DNA of 64,000 nucleotides, from positions 1 to 64,000 of the forward strand of contig JAKJXP020000152.1 of the NCBI GenBank assembly GCA_022225965.2, written 5' to 3'. The translations under genes and the position numbers were made by a program. The notes under the pieces were generated by a model. That model was not told the origin of the DNA and ran no database searches. It was given only the letters and a program-made list of their open reading frames with translations. Source of the DNA: Diatrype stigma. Taxonomy: Eukaryota; Ascomycota; Sordariomycetes; Xylariales; Diatrypaceae. Within the stretch, counting starts at the first letter, position 1. Every line of letters begins with the position of its first letter. Positions 20,377-31,704 of the stretch are shown piece by piece.

Positions 20377-22546
20377 GCGACTCACAGTCTCGACCGATGA
20401 CCTTTCTCACTCCGCCGCCAGCCAATAATTCCCCCTTTACATAAGCCTTCCGATCTACCGTGACCAATCTGCATTCAAAGGGCAACTGTATGGACCCTGT
20501 TGTCCCATTAGGAGTTGTGAGGGTCGCTTCTAGCGTCCTACCGGCGAGCCCGTTCGGTCCATCAAACTCCACTATCGCCTCAAAATGACCCATAGGCGAC
20601 ACATAACCAGTCCTAAGGCTTTGAAGGTCACCAGGTTGCGGCCGAAACACCCAACGCTTCCAACCTATTATCTCCAGCCCTACGGTCTTGAAGCTCAGGG
20701 CCTGTGTCGGCCCGGTGGACCAGCTGTGCGAGAGGCTCGTATATGCACTATCGTGGTTATAGGATCTCATGGAGCGGTATGCTAGGGACCCGTTGGCGCT
20801 CATACCCTCGATCAAGGTCGTGCCCGTCATAAGCGGACTGTCAAGCAGGTAGCCCCATGTCTTGCGAATCAGGTCCAATGCTGTGCGCGACTGACCGGCA
20901 GCATAATGTGCAAGCACCTCAGCACTCGAGATGAAGGGCGATATGGTGTCTGCTAGCTCGGGAGCCACAGGGCCAATTTCATTCCAATTTCGAGTAAGTG
21001 CATTGGATATCTGAATACTCTGGTTCTGATTCGTCGTCAGATTGTAGAGAAGAGCAATAGCGTTCCCGTCTTGTGGGTAGAGCTCTGCTCCAGCTGCTGT
21101 CTCGTTGTCCCGGAAGAGGGCGTTGTTTTCATCCCAAAGAACCTCATTGAACGCGATTTTGAGGCGTGCGGACGCCGCGGACCAAGACTCTGCTTGCTCA
21201 CGTCTGCTATTACTATGGAGGGTTAGCAAGATTGGAACAATGAAGGTACTCAATTGAAGCGTGATTGGCGTCTTCGAATACCTTTCTGTCGCAGTATCTA
21301 ATGCGAGTGAAGCGAACGAGGATAGGACGTGATAGTTCAACGCATTCAAAGCACTATAAAAACCACCACTGCCGACTCGTGCCCAATCGGAGGTATATAC
21401 GTGCTCAGCCAAGCCAACATGGTTGTCGAGCCTACCAACAATATACTCCACGCCACGCGTGAGGTTCTCCCAGTGCGTATCGACCCAGGTCTCGTTCCCG
21501 GTAAACACCGCATAGTTGAAGCACGCCACCATCGCCCACGCATGGTAAACGTCGCTCTTGCTCCCATGCAAGAAGGAACTTGTTGTCGGGCCCGAGTAAG
21601 GTAGCATGCCGTCCGTGTCGTTTTGGTAGCGGAACATGGTTTCCAGCGCGTAATACACCGCTTCCAGACCCACGCTCCCCAGCCCGAGGAAGGCAGTCGT
21701 GCCCGCAATGCCCAGGTCCCCGGACCACACGGCGCGATCGCGCTTCGCTCCATCGACCAACATCGGCCCCTCAACCCCCAGAGTGGCATTGTACGCCCAC
21801 CCGTCCTCGACCTGCGGCAGCCAGCGGCTGGTGTATGGCGGCGCGATGTTGGTCTGCGCCGTGAACACGCCGGCGTACCAGATGCGCACCAGGAGGTCAT
21901 CGCCGTCGCCGCCGCCGTCCTCTCCAACTCCTTGCTCCGCCCAGAAGTGGCCGGCCCAGTCGCTCGGGTCCGCCTGGGATGGCGAGTACCCGAGCTCGCA
22001 GACGACGTCGGAGATGGTGATGGCACTCCGGTACGCGTGGATCGTCACGAACCGGAACCCGCCGCGGAACCGCTCGCGCGGCATGCGGTACGTCTCGGCT
22101 CCGCCGTCGATGGTCACGTTCAGCGCCTTGTCGTAGTCCTGGGTGTACACCGGGCCCGTGTCGTCGGAGATGGCGCGGATGAAGGCCGGCGACTCCGCAA
22201 AGGCGAGGGAGAAGTGTGGGGCAGCAGCAGCAGGGTGGCCGCCGGCCTCATCCTCCGGCATTGTAGGTTCCGAGGTTGAAGTCTCCATGCGCAGCCACCC
22301 AGCGACATAGGAGAAGTCTAACGTGATCTGGGAGCCCGCTTCCATGTGCAGCGTGTACACTCCCGAAGACGAGGTCCGGACGACCGCATCTCCCGAGATG
22401 GCCCTGATGCTCCTAGGTCGTACAAGCCGCGAGCTGGGGCTGTTGATGTATGCCGTCCATGGTTTTGTGTCATCGACGCTATGAGCCAGGACCAGTACGT
22501 AGTGTGTGAGAGTAGCCAGGCCGAGCCACCAGGTTAGCTTATTCAT
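20372..22546 (-). CDS. Secreted glycoside hydrolase, GH78 alpha-L-rhamnosidase type
   Basis: The minus-strand frame is open across its length, but it contains a canonical 69-nt intron (21281-21213: donor GTATTC, branch GCTAAC, acceptor CATAG). The mature exons are 22546-21282 and 21212-20372, giving 701 aa; retention would give 724 aa. Residues 1-21 (MNKLTWWLGLATLTHYVLVLAH) form a signal peptide. A beta-sandwich-like N-terminal half is followed by an (alpha/alpha)6-barrel-like part with RAVWSGDLGIAGTTAF, DGMLPYSGP, PQDGNAIALLYN and SYNHDSAYTSLSHSWSTGP. These match fungal GH78-type enzymes that remove rhamnose from pectic or flavonoid glycosides outside the cell. Several N-glycosylation sites (NET, NLT, NQS) are visible. 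The family is likely, the exact substrate inferred. Confidence 0.8.
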   Translation of the reverse strand: MNKLTWWLGLATLTHYVLVLAHSVDDTKPWTAYINSPSSRLVRPRSIRAISGDAVVRTSSSGVYTLHMEAGSQITLDFSYVAGWLRMETSTSEPTMPEDEAGGHPAAAAPHFSLAFAESPAFIRAISDDTGPVYTQDYDKALNVTIDGGAETYRMPRERFRGGFRFVTIHAYRSAITISDVVCELGYSPSQADPSDWAGHFWAEQGVGEDGGGDGDDLLVRIWYAGVFTAQTNIAPPYTSRWLPQVEDGWAYNATLGVEGPMLVDGAKRDRAVWSGDLGIAGTTAFLGLGSVGLEAVYYALETMFRYQNDTDGMLPYSGPTTSSFLHGSKSDVYHAWAMVACFNYAVFTGNETWVDTHWENLTRGVEYIVGRLDNHVGLAEHVYTSDWARVGSGGFYSALNALNYHVLSSFASLALDTATERYSKTPITLQLSTFIVPILLTLHSNSRREQAESWSAASARLKIAFNEVLWDENNALFRDNETAAGAELYPQDGNAIALLYNLTTNQNQSIQISNALTRNWNEIGPVAPELADTISPFISSAEVLAHYAAGQSRTALDLIRKTWGYLLDSPLMTGTTLIEGMSANGSLAYRSMRSYNHDSAYTSLSHSWSTGPTQALSFKTVGLEIIGWKRWVFRPQPGDLQSLRTGYVSPMGHFEAIVEFDGPNGLAGRTLEATLTTPNGTTGSIQLPFECRLVTVDRKAYVKGELLAGGGVRKVIGRDCESP

Positions 22547-23055
22547 AGTTAAGTCAAATGTGAAACTGACAGACCAGGTTGATAACCACTCAGCGTAAAG
22601 CTAAACCACGATATGGCGGCTTGAATTTGTGCAATCGTAATGTACACGATTGTTTCACACCCATATGATACCTTTTCAAGGCCTCTCTTGCAAGTCTGCA
22701 GGATTCATAAGATTAAGAGCCCTTTAGTACCATTGGGCTACTCAATCATTTTATCCACGGTGTGCCGGGGCTTCAATTATCCACTTCCCCACATTCTCAC
22801 CTAAAACTCGGGGTAGACTAAGACGAGTTATGAAGGTTGAGGCGATTTACTCCAACAATGACAGCGTCGTGAGAATGTAAGGATTATTTTGAAAATAGCT
22901 CGACCGCGGATAGTGAGAAGTGTCCCTGTCTTTCCGTAGAGCTCGAATGTCAATAATCAACCCAACTCCCTGAATACGACATCCAACACTTTGCCTCCCC
23001 CCTTAACCACCTTACCCATAGCTACAGTACCGCTAGAATAGGATGGCTGACCAAC
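22547..23055. other. Intergenic region upstream of GH78
   Basis: About 0.5 kb. It must contain the GH78 promoter. The 5' half of the adjacent methyltransferase relic is not detectable here. Confidence 0.45.
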
Positions 23056-23373
23056 GGTCCGTTCCCAGGTGCACGGGCTTACTTCACGCATTTCGTCCTA
23101 CATGACTGGCCAGATGAGGATGCCGTCAGGATTGCTACCCGGGTCAAGGAAGCCATGAAGCCTGGATATAGCAGATTCCTCGTACACGAGCACGTCATCC
23201 CACCAATGAAGCAAGACTATGAGCAGACCGCCCTGGACCTTATCATGATGACAGGATTCGGGGGCAAGGAGCGTAGTGTGGCACAGTGGTCTGAGTTGTT
23301 GGAGGTGAGGTGCGGACTCAAGATTGTCAATACCTATACGGTGATCAACGGCATTGAGAGCGTGATTGAGTGA
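23056..23373 (+). pseudogene. C-terminal relic of an O-methyltransferase
   Basis: The plus-strand frame contains GARAYFTHFVLHDWPDEDA, VKEAMKPGYSRFLVHEHVIP, ALDLIMMTGFGGKERS, WSELLE and a C-terminal GLKIVNTYT...GIESVIE followed by TGA. This is the last third of a SAM-dependent class I-like (COMT-type) O-methyltransferase common in fungal secondary metabolism. The N-terminal dimerisation domain and the SAM-binding glycine motif, about 280-300 residues, are missing upstream. An extra RC in ELLEVRCGLKIV disturbs the usual spacing. It lies between a secreted glycosidase and a secreted protein, with no cluster partners. A truncated, non-functional fragment is most likely. Confidence 0.7.
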
Positions 23374-23996
23374 GAGTGTCCCGAGTAACAGGGGGCTGAC
23401 TGTGATTGGAACTGCTGCTGCAGCTACTTGTGTGTCGTAGAGACTTGGCTGCTATACTTACCAATCAGCTGCAATTCGTATAGGCTTTTTCTTAAGTTGG
23501 CCGACGCTCTTTATTTAACCCCTTAATTGCAGCCCCCTAGCTGGAGCCCCTTGGCCAAAGCTGGCCCAAAACCCCGGGCCGGTGCAGCCACTTAGCCAGG
23601 CCAACTCCGGTCTTGGATCAACTCAGGCCAGCTTCAGCAATCTCCAGCCAGCTTACGCCGAAACGTAGACTACTTGCAGCGCTTCGGTAACATAACAGAT
23701 CCTTCGGGTTGAAGGGCCATATTTATAAGTATACTGAGATGATCAAATAACCGAGCAAAACTGAACGGGCTTTCGTGGCTGCTAGGACTATGTTAGCAGA
23801 CCATGTGATGAAATAATAAATAATATTAACTATCCACTATTGTCCAGTTGTAATGTATCATATCCCAGTTTAACGTCATCCACCATAGCTGATTCTGCAT
23901 ATATACGCCACATCCAAACACACACCTACCCTGATATCTCACAATATAGGTATGTGTGGGTATTTGTGTAAGAGTGCACACAACCACGCAGTCATA
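23374..23996. other. Convergent intergenic region
   Basis: 623 bp between the methyltransferase relic and the 3' end of the secreted ADC-like gene. It includes a Gly/Pro-type GC-rich patch at 23530-23650 and AT-rich DNA after 23700. No gene is seen. Confidence 0.5.
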
Positions 23997-25276
23997 TCAC
24001 CAATCTCCGCTATATCCCTTCAAACTAGCACAACTCGCAGCAACGGGAGGTTCAAGGAATGCCGTGCTGACGCGCCAGCCGAACACCCCGTTCTCCCAGA
24101 TCTGCGACCCCGTACTATCAGCATCCGCAAAGGGCTCGATACGAGCCTCGACGCGCCCGCGGACCGGCACCGGGTCGTTGGGCGGCAGCGTCAGCGAGGT
24201 GTTGAACAGACGCTGGTAGTTGTCGCAGACGGCGGTGTCGTTGGCGAACACGGGCTGGTTCGTGATGTTCTTGAGGAACGCGATGCCCCAGGGGTCCAGC
24301 AGCCCCTCCGTCGGCGCCGTCTGCAGGCTGACCAGCCGGCCCCCGTCATCGTCGGTCGTTGTTGTCGCTGCCTGGAAGTAGTGCGTCATGTTGCTGCTGT
24401 TGTCCTCGGGAGACGACGGCGTGTAGTAGGCGTAGGCGTCGCACGGCGGGTCGAAGGTACCCGGGTAGACCGTGATCCCGAACCCCTCGGACCCCAGGAT
24501 TGCCACGTCGTTGCCGGCTGTGATCATCATCGTCGCGGCCCACCGGTACGAGCTGTAGTTGTCCCCAAGGATGTCGATGAAAGGGAACTCGAGAGCGGCA
24601 CGCTAGAATTGGGGAATAGGGCCATCGTAAGCTTAATTTCCCAGTGTATCCCGAGCCGGGCCGAGTACGATCATTCTCGTCTTGTTGACGAGGACATGGT
24701 AATATTACCAAGCCCCACCATGAGAGTATAATATAGGAGTTATCGGGGATATGGAAAGGATGGCAGGGTTATAAAGTAGGGGAAGAACGAGATAGTGAAA
24801 GAAATAGGAGAATCCCCTTCCCCCCCCCCCCCCCTTACCCCCAAGAAAGGGGCTACCTAGTTGAAGCCAGTGAAACTTACCGAAAAGTCAGCCGGGTGCG
24901 CCCCATAAGCTGGAAACTGGATATCGTGGTCATGCACACCGACGGCCATCATGGGGTACGCATCCTGCGGAAACGAAGGCAGAAGCGCGCGGTAAGTGTG
25001 CTCGAGGATGCCGTACGCGGCCGGAATGACGCGGCGCGCGGTGGTCAAGGGGATCGGCACGATGAGCGTCGTCCCGTTCAAGTTCCCACTCACGAAGCCC
25101 GGATACTCATCAGCGTGCGGGTTGGCGCTGTCTACGGAGAGGCACACGTCCTGTCTTGACTCCATAGGGGCAAGGGGAGTTGGGGGGGATGGAAAGGGGG
25201 AGCATGTTGTGGTGTGAGAAAGGGCCGCCCAGATGAAAATGAGGGTAGAAAGGAAGTGGCTGGCTTTTTGAGGCAT
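23997..25276 (-). CDS. Secreted acetoacetate-decarboxylase-fold protein
   Basis: Two exons (25276-24881 and 24602-23997) give 333 aa, joined in phase 0 as HPADFS|RAALEFPF. I chose the ATG at 25276 because it begins a signal peptide (MPQKASHFLSTLIFIWAALS); longer upstream frame exists but lacks a reason. The blocks GFVSGNLNGTTLIVPIPL, VIPAAYGILEHTYRALLP, YPMMAVGVHDHDIQFPAYG and DILGDNYSSYRWAATMMITAG resemble fungal secreted proteins with an acetoacetate-decarboxylase-like fold. The catalytic Lys of true decarboxylases was not identified, so enzymatic activity is not claimed. Several N-glycosylation sites are present. The 278-nt intron is long for this window and contains a 15-base poly-C tract on the plus strand (24820-24834). 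Confidence 0.65.
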
Positions 25277-28200
25277 TGTCGGCGAATGTATTGGGGGCTT
25301 CGAGCAACAAGAAGAGCGATGTCTCGTAAGCAAGGGATTCAAAGAAGGAACAGGAGGAAGAGGCACGTCTTAGATCAGATTATAATACTATACGAACTCG
25401 AGACGAGGGTTTGATGATCTTACTCGACACTAACATACAAATCCTCGAACATGCCCACCATCTTTATACTCCCTCTGTCTTACGTTCTCCCGTGAGCACC
25501 CATAGTAGAACTCAGTGAGAAGGAACCTGCCGATGCGGTTCATCGGCAGGGACAGAACAAAGCCGAAGACAAAGACGGGGACAGATAATGCCTCGCCTGA
25601 AGGATGGGCGGATGGTCAACCGATCGATCCATTAATGACACCGAAGATGGTTCCATTTATCACCACCAGGTCGCATTATTGAAATCCAAGTAAGCTAGGT
25701 ACGGCGCTTCTATCTGTTATAGGTATACAGATTTGTGTGTTGCTTGTCCCGTGACTTCTTTGCTGACAGCCGAGAGGATATCAATATTGAGCCCAGGCTA
25801 CACTGGAGAAGCCCCAGTCAGCCTCGTCGCCGCAAAAGGGGCGCCAGCCCAGCTAGTCTGAGCTCCTCCAGGCCGAGATGCCGATAGTGATGGTGGTGGT
25901 AGAACTGGTTGGAGGCCTGATTATTGTAAGATTGCGTCAGGGAAGTAGCATAGTGAGTTCCACAGGCGAACAATACCGTATCAAGATGGCAGCTGATCAG
26001 GCTTCCCACATCTTTGGTGGATAAGAGTAGTATTTGACTGATATGATAGTTTTTCAATAGCTTCGCCGAGAATCTACCCCGTAATGGAAACCCGCTCCTG
26101 CATAATACCTTCTTGTATTAGATAAACCGATGCCACACTTCTAAGCCTATCTTGCTAGCATACTCAGTCGAGCGAATGTCTCTTCTAGAAAGTGTAGTAA
26201 TATAATTACTGACATGACCTAGCACCTTGAGAGTCATGAGAGTCTCGTGATCATATATATTCCCAATAAAGCGAGGTTGGGGCCATGTGACTCAGGTCCA
26301 TGGTGAACCGACGCCAAGGAAGTCCCTTGACGAAATACATCGACTATAGAATAGCTACGGTGTTATAGGTGGTAGTGAGCCACAGAGAAGTGAAGTATTT
26401 ACAAGCATTGATATATAGCTGGGGCCAATTCTATATTGAATTAGATACCGGCTGCCGTGTCATAGGAGTTAAGCTAGGGGGTTTGGACATGAACTTGTTA
26501 TTTTCTATTCTTAACAACAGATATAATTACACCAAGCGTTCCTGTACGGAGCCTGGAATCCTATATGTGAAGAAACGTATTCCTACTACTTTCAGCAGGT
26601 ACTAGAGGTTGAACTTGCAAACGGTCCAACATCTACCGGCTAAAATAGAAATCAGAAGGTTACAATACACACCAAATGATTATGGATGCCTATAGTTACA
26701 GTACAGAGTAGTAGAACGCCCAACAAAACCTGGCAGAATGAGTCGCTCGACTTTTTCAACGACCTACCTAGATAGGGATAGCCCAAGGCCGCCAAAGAGG
26801 GTGGGGGGATAGAGAAATGGAAATAGGTTCCCATCTAGCTGCTACTAGCTACTCTATCATAGTCCGGTCCGTACGATGAAGTAGGTCAAGTCTTAGAAGC
26901 AGCTGAGATCGAACAGGCCGAATCCATCACCGGGATAGCAATACCGAATGAAGTATGTATGAACGGCGCACTGGTCGGACGGGTCGAGGCCCGAGGCGCA
27001 AGGGGCCCACGAGGTAGGGCGCCCGTCTAGATACGCGATTGGCGCAGCCACATCAAAGACTCCTGCAGGATGCTTGGAATGGCGATGGCAATGCCCTACC
27101 TACATTACCTGCGTTAGCCTACATGTAAGCACACACTCCACGCATGCACGCACGCATGCATGCATATACTAGGTGCGTACGGCAGGTAAGTAGGTACGGT
27201 ATAGTTTCGTCTTACATACCTATATAAAACCTCCGTACACACACACACGGCCAGCAGCAGCCAATGAGCCAGCCCGTTCGGCTTCATACCCGAAAGATAT
27301 ATGAGATCATGTAATTTCCGATATATACAGCTGAAGAGGCAAACCTACCGTGAACATGGTAGATGCCGCCGCAATTACATCTGCGGCGATGTCGGTGGAT
27401 CAAGTCGAGTAGGCCTCCGAAAGGCGATTAGCGACTTCGGCCATGGAATACTACCTCACTAGGTCACAATTACAATATGCCATAGGTACAACACAATAAT
27501 ACACACGCGCGAAGACACATAGTGCATATATATATATACAGCCAAGCAGCTTGGGGGCCTGTTAGTATAGCGTCAGCCATCCCACGTGAGGGTAGGACTA
27601 GGTACTCATCCGTTCATTGAATGATCTAACAATATGGTCGACTAGCCAGTCAGCCAAGCCTACAATCCTTGGTGTCAGACTTGCATGGGATAATGTACCG
27701 GCTGATGATTTGACCTAGGAAGGAACCGAGACTTACTCTTGCTGTTGCAGAGATGGGTAGGCATGCATCGTTGCGCAGGATGATATGATGTCGTCTTATA
27801 TTCGAGGAGTCGATTAAAACCATCAGATGAAGCCGGGATAAATGTATAAGCTACTCGTTATCTCATCCGGCGAGCGACGCAGATGCCCACAGGTTGGTTG
27901 ACGGCCAAACTACCGTCTAGTTGCTACCTACCCCAGTCAGAATAATACCAATCCAAGACTGGTCCGCGGGTCGCCTGAGCTTAAGCGAACACGCTTCTTC
28001 CCGGCAGACCCCACCAATTCCAGTGGTGCGGGAATAGATTTGGATCGAGACGAGACAAATGCCGGCGGAGGTAAGCGTCCCGGGGGCTAAAAATAGGCCG
28101 CAACCCCCGAGTTCGCCTAGCTGTTGGGGGCCTATTCCTCCGTCTACTGTCGTTAATGGGATGGGGGTATGGGGGCAGGTATTACGGGACAAGTGGGGTT

Positions 28201-28659
28201 GGACCAAGGGGGGAAATATCAACAATACTACACAACGGCCTGGGGAGTGGCGCGCTGATCTATTTATCAATCAAGTGTTGAGGCAGAGGCTCGGGACGGT
28301 AATCACATGTAAGGTCTAGCAAGACACGGGTGAACATTGCCAATGGACCGGACGGATACTCGGCAAGTGAATTTCGATGTGAGGTAAGGCGAGGTGAGGC
28401 GAAAAGGTGAGCCAGCCGCCGGCGCCTCTTATGGCGCCACTCAGCCCAGACGGAGAGATATTTTCCACGCGCGCGCACACACAATCCACCCGCTACCTCG
28501 GTGAACCGGGCAGTGGCGTTTCCGCGCCTAGCTGGACCGAAGCGTAAGCAGGCAAGCGAACCATTACATCATTATGGTAGATATCGCAGCACGCTGATTT
28601 ACTTCATTTTGCATTCCGCTACCTTACACGAACAAGCGTACGCCATTCGCTATAGGCTA
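25277..28659. other. Gene-free stretch
   Basis: About 3.4 kb. The open frames are short and featureless. Simple repeats include CA- and GCATGC-rich patches at 27126-27170 and 27237-27248 and a TA run at about 27520-27538. I see no RNA gene or transposon end. Confidence 0.55.
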
Positions 28660-30437
28660 TTACAAGGCGCCCCCCACGAGGCTGACAATCCACATGGCGA
28701 CGCGGACCTTGAGGCCGACGCGCCTCTCGTTGGTGGCGAGGTCGTCGAGGGTGACCGGTTTAGCATACTCCTGGAGCCAGCGCTGCTCGTCGCCGAGGCG
28801 GCGCTTCAGGTCGGGGTCGCGCGTGACGACCAGCGCGCCCGCCTCGAGGTCGTGCGAGTAGCTGCGCTTCGTGTAATTGGAACTGCCCACGATGGTGAGC
28901 GACGGCTGGTCCGGCTCGCCCGGCAGCGACACCCACAGGCCCTTGGCGTGGTACGTCCAGCCGTCCGGCTGCCCCACAGTGCCGCGGCGCCACTCCTTGA
29001 GGCTGACGGCGGCCTCGCGCTTCTGCGCGCGGATCTCGCGCAGGAAGCGCCGCGCCAGGAGCGTGTAGGCGTCCGGTAGGAGACCTGACACCCCCTTGGA
29101 CTGGTAGAAGCCGTTGGCCTGGGGCGACGCGGTGATGACGGTGTTGTTGAGCGAGGCGGTGGAGAGTAGGAGTTTGGTGAGCGACGGGGCTGGGTTGAAG
29201 TAGCCGGCTGTGAATGTCCATGAAGAGCCCGAGTACTGTGGTGTCCCAAGCGTCTTCAATACGTGAGTAATAGCCGGGAGTTCAGTCGAGGTATCCGGTT
29301 TCAGCAGTTGCGATAACTGAGCAAGCATGTATATTGTTGTGTCTTTTGAAGCACCGGCGTCATCGGATCCTGTGGCTGTTTTTCGTGGCGTTATAAGCTG
29401 ACCGACTACTGTTGTCGCCTTTGCGACATACTGCGCGGGCTGCTCAAGGGGAGATGGCGCCGCGTTGGTTGATGGCCATTGGAGGCTGAAGCCTGCAGGA
29501 TCATCTTGAGAAGGCGTTACCCGGAAGCTTAGTGACGTGACGCCATGATAGAGTTCCCAAAAGTATTGTGTCACGTCCTCCGATGAGATGAGATGATACC
29601 GGTCTTGACGATTGGTGAAGTAGTCCGTTGAGAGATTTGCCCTGCCCACCATTAGTCTTGGTTCTGTTGAATCCACTTTTCACATTTGGCGGCATTCGTA
29701 CCCTGAGAGGATGATCTCATCATCAATCCCATACAATTTCATGTGCTGCAGACCCCATCCCTCATTGATGCGCCTCGGGATATACTGCTTCCGTAGACCG
29801 GTCAAGTTAGGCGTATGATACATTCGAACTTCAACGCGGTCCGAGCCAAACTCAGCCACTAGAGGTGCGAGCAGCGAAGCACAAGACGGGTCAGGGGCTT
29901 CTCGTGTTCCACGCAGGGCATCGGTCAGAATGCTCAGTTTGAGCTGCGGGTTTCTCCGCAAAGCTTCTTGCAGCGTTTCAATCTTACAAAACGTCAGCTT
30001 TGATGTGTTTCTTTTCTATATACGTAAGGACTGTAAGCCGGGAACATACCAGCTCTTTCTCCGACTTCCCTATATACAGTGTGGACAGAAAGATGCGCCT
30101 CTTAGCATTCCGTATCCTTGCCTGTCATTGTTAGAGGGGAATTCAGCGGCAGGTAGTGTATACAAATCCCGACCTTCAGTGTTTCGTAGAAATCCGCTGG
30201 TGTCTTGATTATCTGAATCTGAGAGCCATTGATCTTGAAAGAAGGGGCGATCTTGTCCAGCTCATTGGTGAAGGGCGCCAGCATCGCGGCAGAGCTTGCA
30301 GCAGGACTACCGGCCGGCGCAGAACTCGCGGGCATTGAATATCGGCGACTTGATATCCTGCTGCCGTATGGTAAGCGTGGGCAGGGCAATGTAGGTCGCA
30401 GCTTCAAACAGCATCGCGAAACACCTCTAGCTATCAT
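28660..30437 (-). CDS. PGS1: CDP-diacylglycerol-glycerol-3-phosphate 3-phosphatidyltransferase, mitochondrial
   Basis: Four exons (30437-30174, 30121-30050, 29982-29702, 29641-28660) join in frame to 532 aa. The enzyme makes phosphatidylglycerophosphate, the committed step to cardiolipin, at the inner mitochondrial membrane. Residues 1-35 (MIARGVSRCCLKLRPTLPCP...) are basic and acid-free, a mitochondrial presequence. The phospholipase-D superfamily core shows two HKD motifs: HMKLYGIDDEIILSG with ANLSTDYF after it, and YHAKGLWVSLPG with GSSNYTKRSYSHDLEAGA. KRRIFLSTLYIGKSEKEL is the conserved block before motif 1. Intron 1 has a weak donor, GTCGGG, but its branch site CTAAC and the join ETLK|ARIRNAKRR are convincing. 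The gene is divergent from NDUFA12 across 447 bp. Confidence 0.92.
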
Positions 30438-30884
30438 ATCAACGACTATGAGTGGTGCTCATCACCCAACCTTCATCACAAAACGGGCAGAAGTAGTCAA
30501 TAGAAGCTAAGCTGTAAGTGAGACTCTTGATAAGAGCTTCTGGGTCCTATCGCATTGCAAAAGCTCCAGCTGAACGGTGGAAGTTGCATTCCAGGTTCAA
30601 AGCTATTTGCTCTCGCTGGCAGCTGAATAGACTTGCTATAGGAGCCCGCCAGCTGACAGATGACGTAGCGGATCTACTTACATAAGGTAGTAAGGGAGGG
30701 AGGTACGTACGGGATGAGGCTTGGACCCGATTAATTGCCGACGACGCCGCATGTGGCTTGAGCTTCGCATGACCGATGATCTCCAATTGCCCAACTTCAA
30801 TTGGACATCCCGAGCTGCGACTTCAGCCCTTCAACTCTTGAAGTCGAAGTTGAGGGAGCAACAACCCATCGACCGTCGCCCGTC
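30438..30884. promoter_or_regulatory. Shared divergent promoter region, PGS1 / NDUFA12
   Basis: This 447-bp gap separates the start codons of two genes whose products act in the inner mitochondrial membrane. It must hold both promoters and could coordinate them. No TATA box is evident. Confidence 0.45.
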
Positions 30885-31704
30885 ATGTCGACCATCACGA
30901 GAACCCTCAGGAATCTGAGGAAGGTCGGAATCAAGGTACTTCGCGATCACCTATTCTCTGCGCTTCTTGCGGCCTATGCTAACGAACTGTGCGTACACAG
31001 GACTACTTCTACCAGATGTTGGTATGTTCTTGCCCGTTCCGTTACAAGCTACGACTGCGATTCCGATCGATCACCAACTAACCGCTACTCTGCTGTAAAC
31101 AGTATATCGGTGCGATCCAATGATGACCTCGGGCCAAGATGCGGCTGCGACGGACGAGGACTGACGATGTGGTTGTAGGCGACACGAAAGCCGGTACCCT
31201 GATCGGCACCGACCGATTCGGTAACAGGTACTTCGAGGACAACGAGGAGTTGCCACGTACGTACCGTCCATGATTGTTGCGCGGGCATGGCATTACCACG
31301 GTACTTACTAACCTATGCCAGTGCGGACACGATGGGTGGACTACAAGGAACACTTTTATGACGCGTACGTTCTGAACTATGCAAAACCGAAGGAGACTCT
31401 ATGCAGACTAAGGTACTGACCTACCATATAGAGCCCAGATCGAGCCCGGCTGGCACGCATGGATCTCGTATGCCGTTGACAAGCCGCCTACCGAGGATGC
31501 CCTGATCCGATATCAGAGACGGGCGTGGGAGGACAAAGATGCCAAGACCATCCAGAACTACACCCAAACTAGAGGAGCGTACAAGCCCTACAGCACGTAT
31601 GCTCGTTCCCGTCTAAGATACGATATCTTCAATTGCTAATGTTGTCACTTAGTGTGAAGTCCAAGATCACCACGTGGGAGCCTTTTGCTGCTACGCGGAA
31701 GTGA
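30885..31704 (+). CDS. NDUFA12: NADH:ubiquinone oxidoreductase (complex I) subunit NDUFA12/B17.2
   Basis: Seven exons (30885-30935, 31001-31021, 31103-31109, 31179-31256, 31322-31364, 31432-31596, 31653-31704) give 138 aa, the usual length of this accessory subunit. Exon 3 is only 7 nt (TATATCG). The joined protein reads MSTITRTLRNLRKVGIK, DYFYQML, YIGDTKAGTLIGTDRFGNRY, RTRWVDYKEHFYDAAQ, IEPGWHAWISY, and ends SKITTWEPFAATRK. DRFGNRY, RWV and PGWHAW are the family hallmarks. The subunit sits at the matrix arm-membrane arm junction of respiratory complex I. Every junction keeps frame with GT..AG borders, and the micro-exon is needed to supply YIG. The gene is divergent from PGS1. Confidence 0.92.

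Noticed and set aside
17801..25276. A secondary-metabolite cluster made of the aldehyde dehydrogenase, rhamnosidase, methyltransferase relic and secreted ADC-like gene
   Set aside because: No core enzyme (PKS, NRPS, terpene synthase), transporter or regulator is present, and one member is a relic. Proximity alone is not enough.
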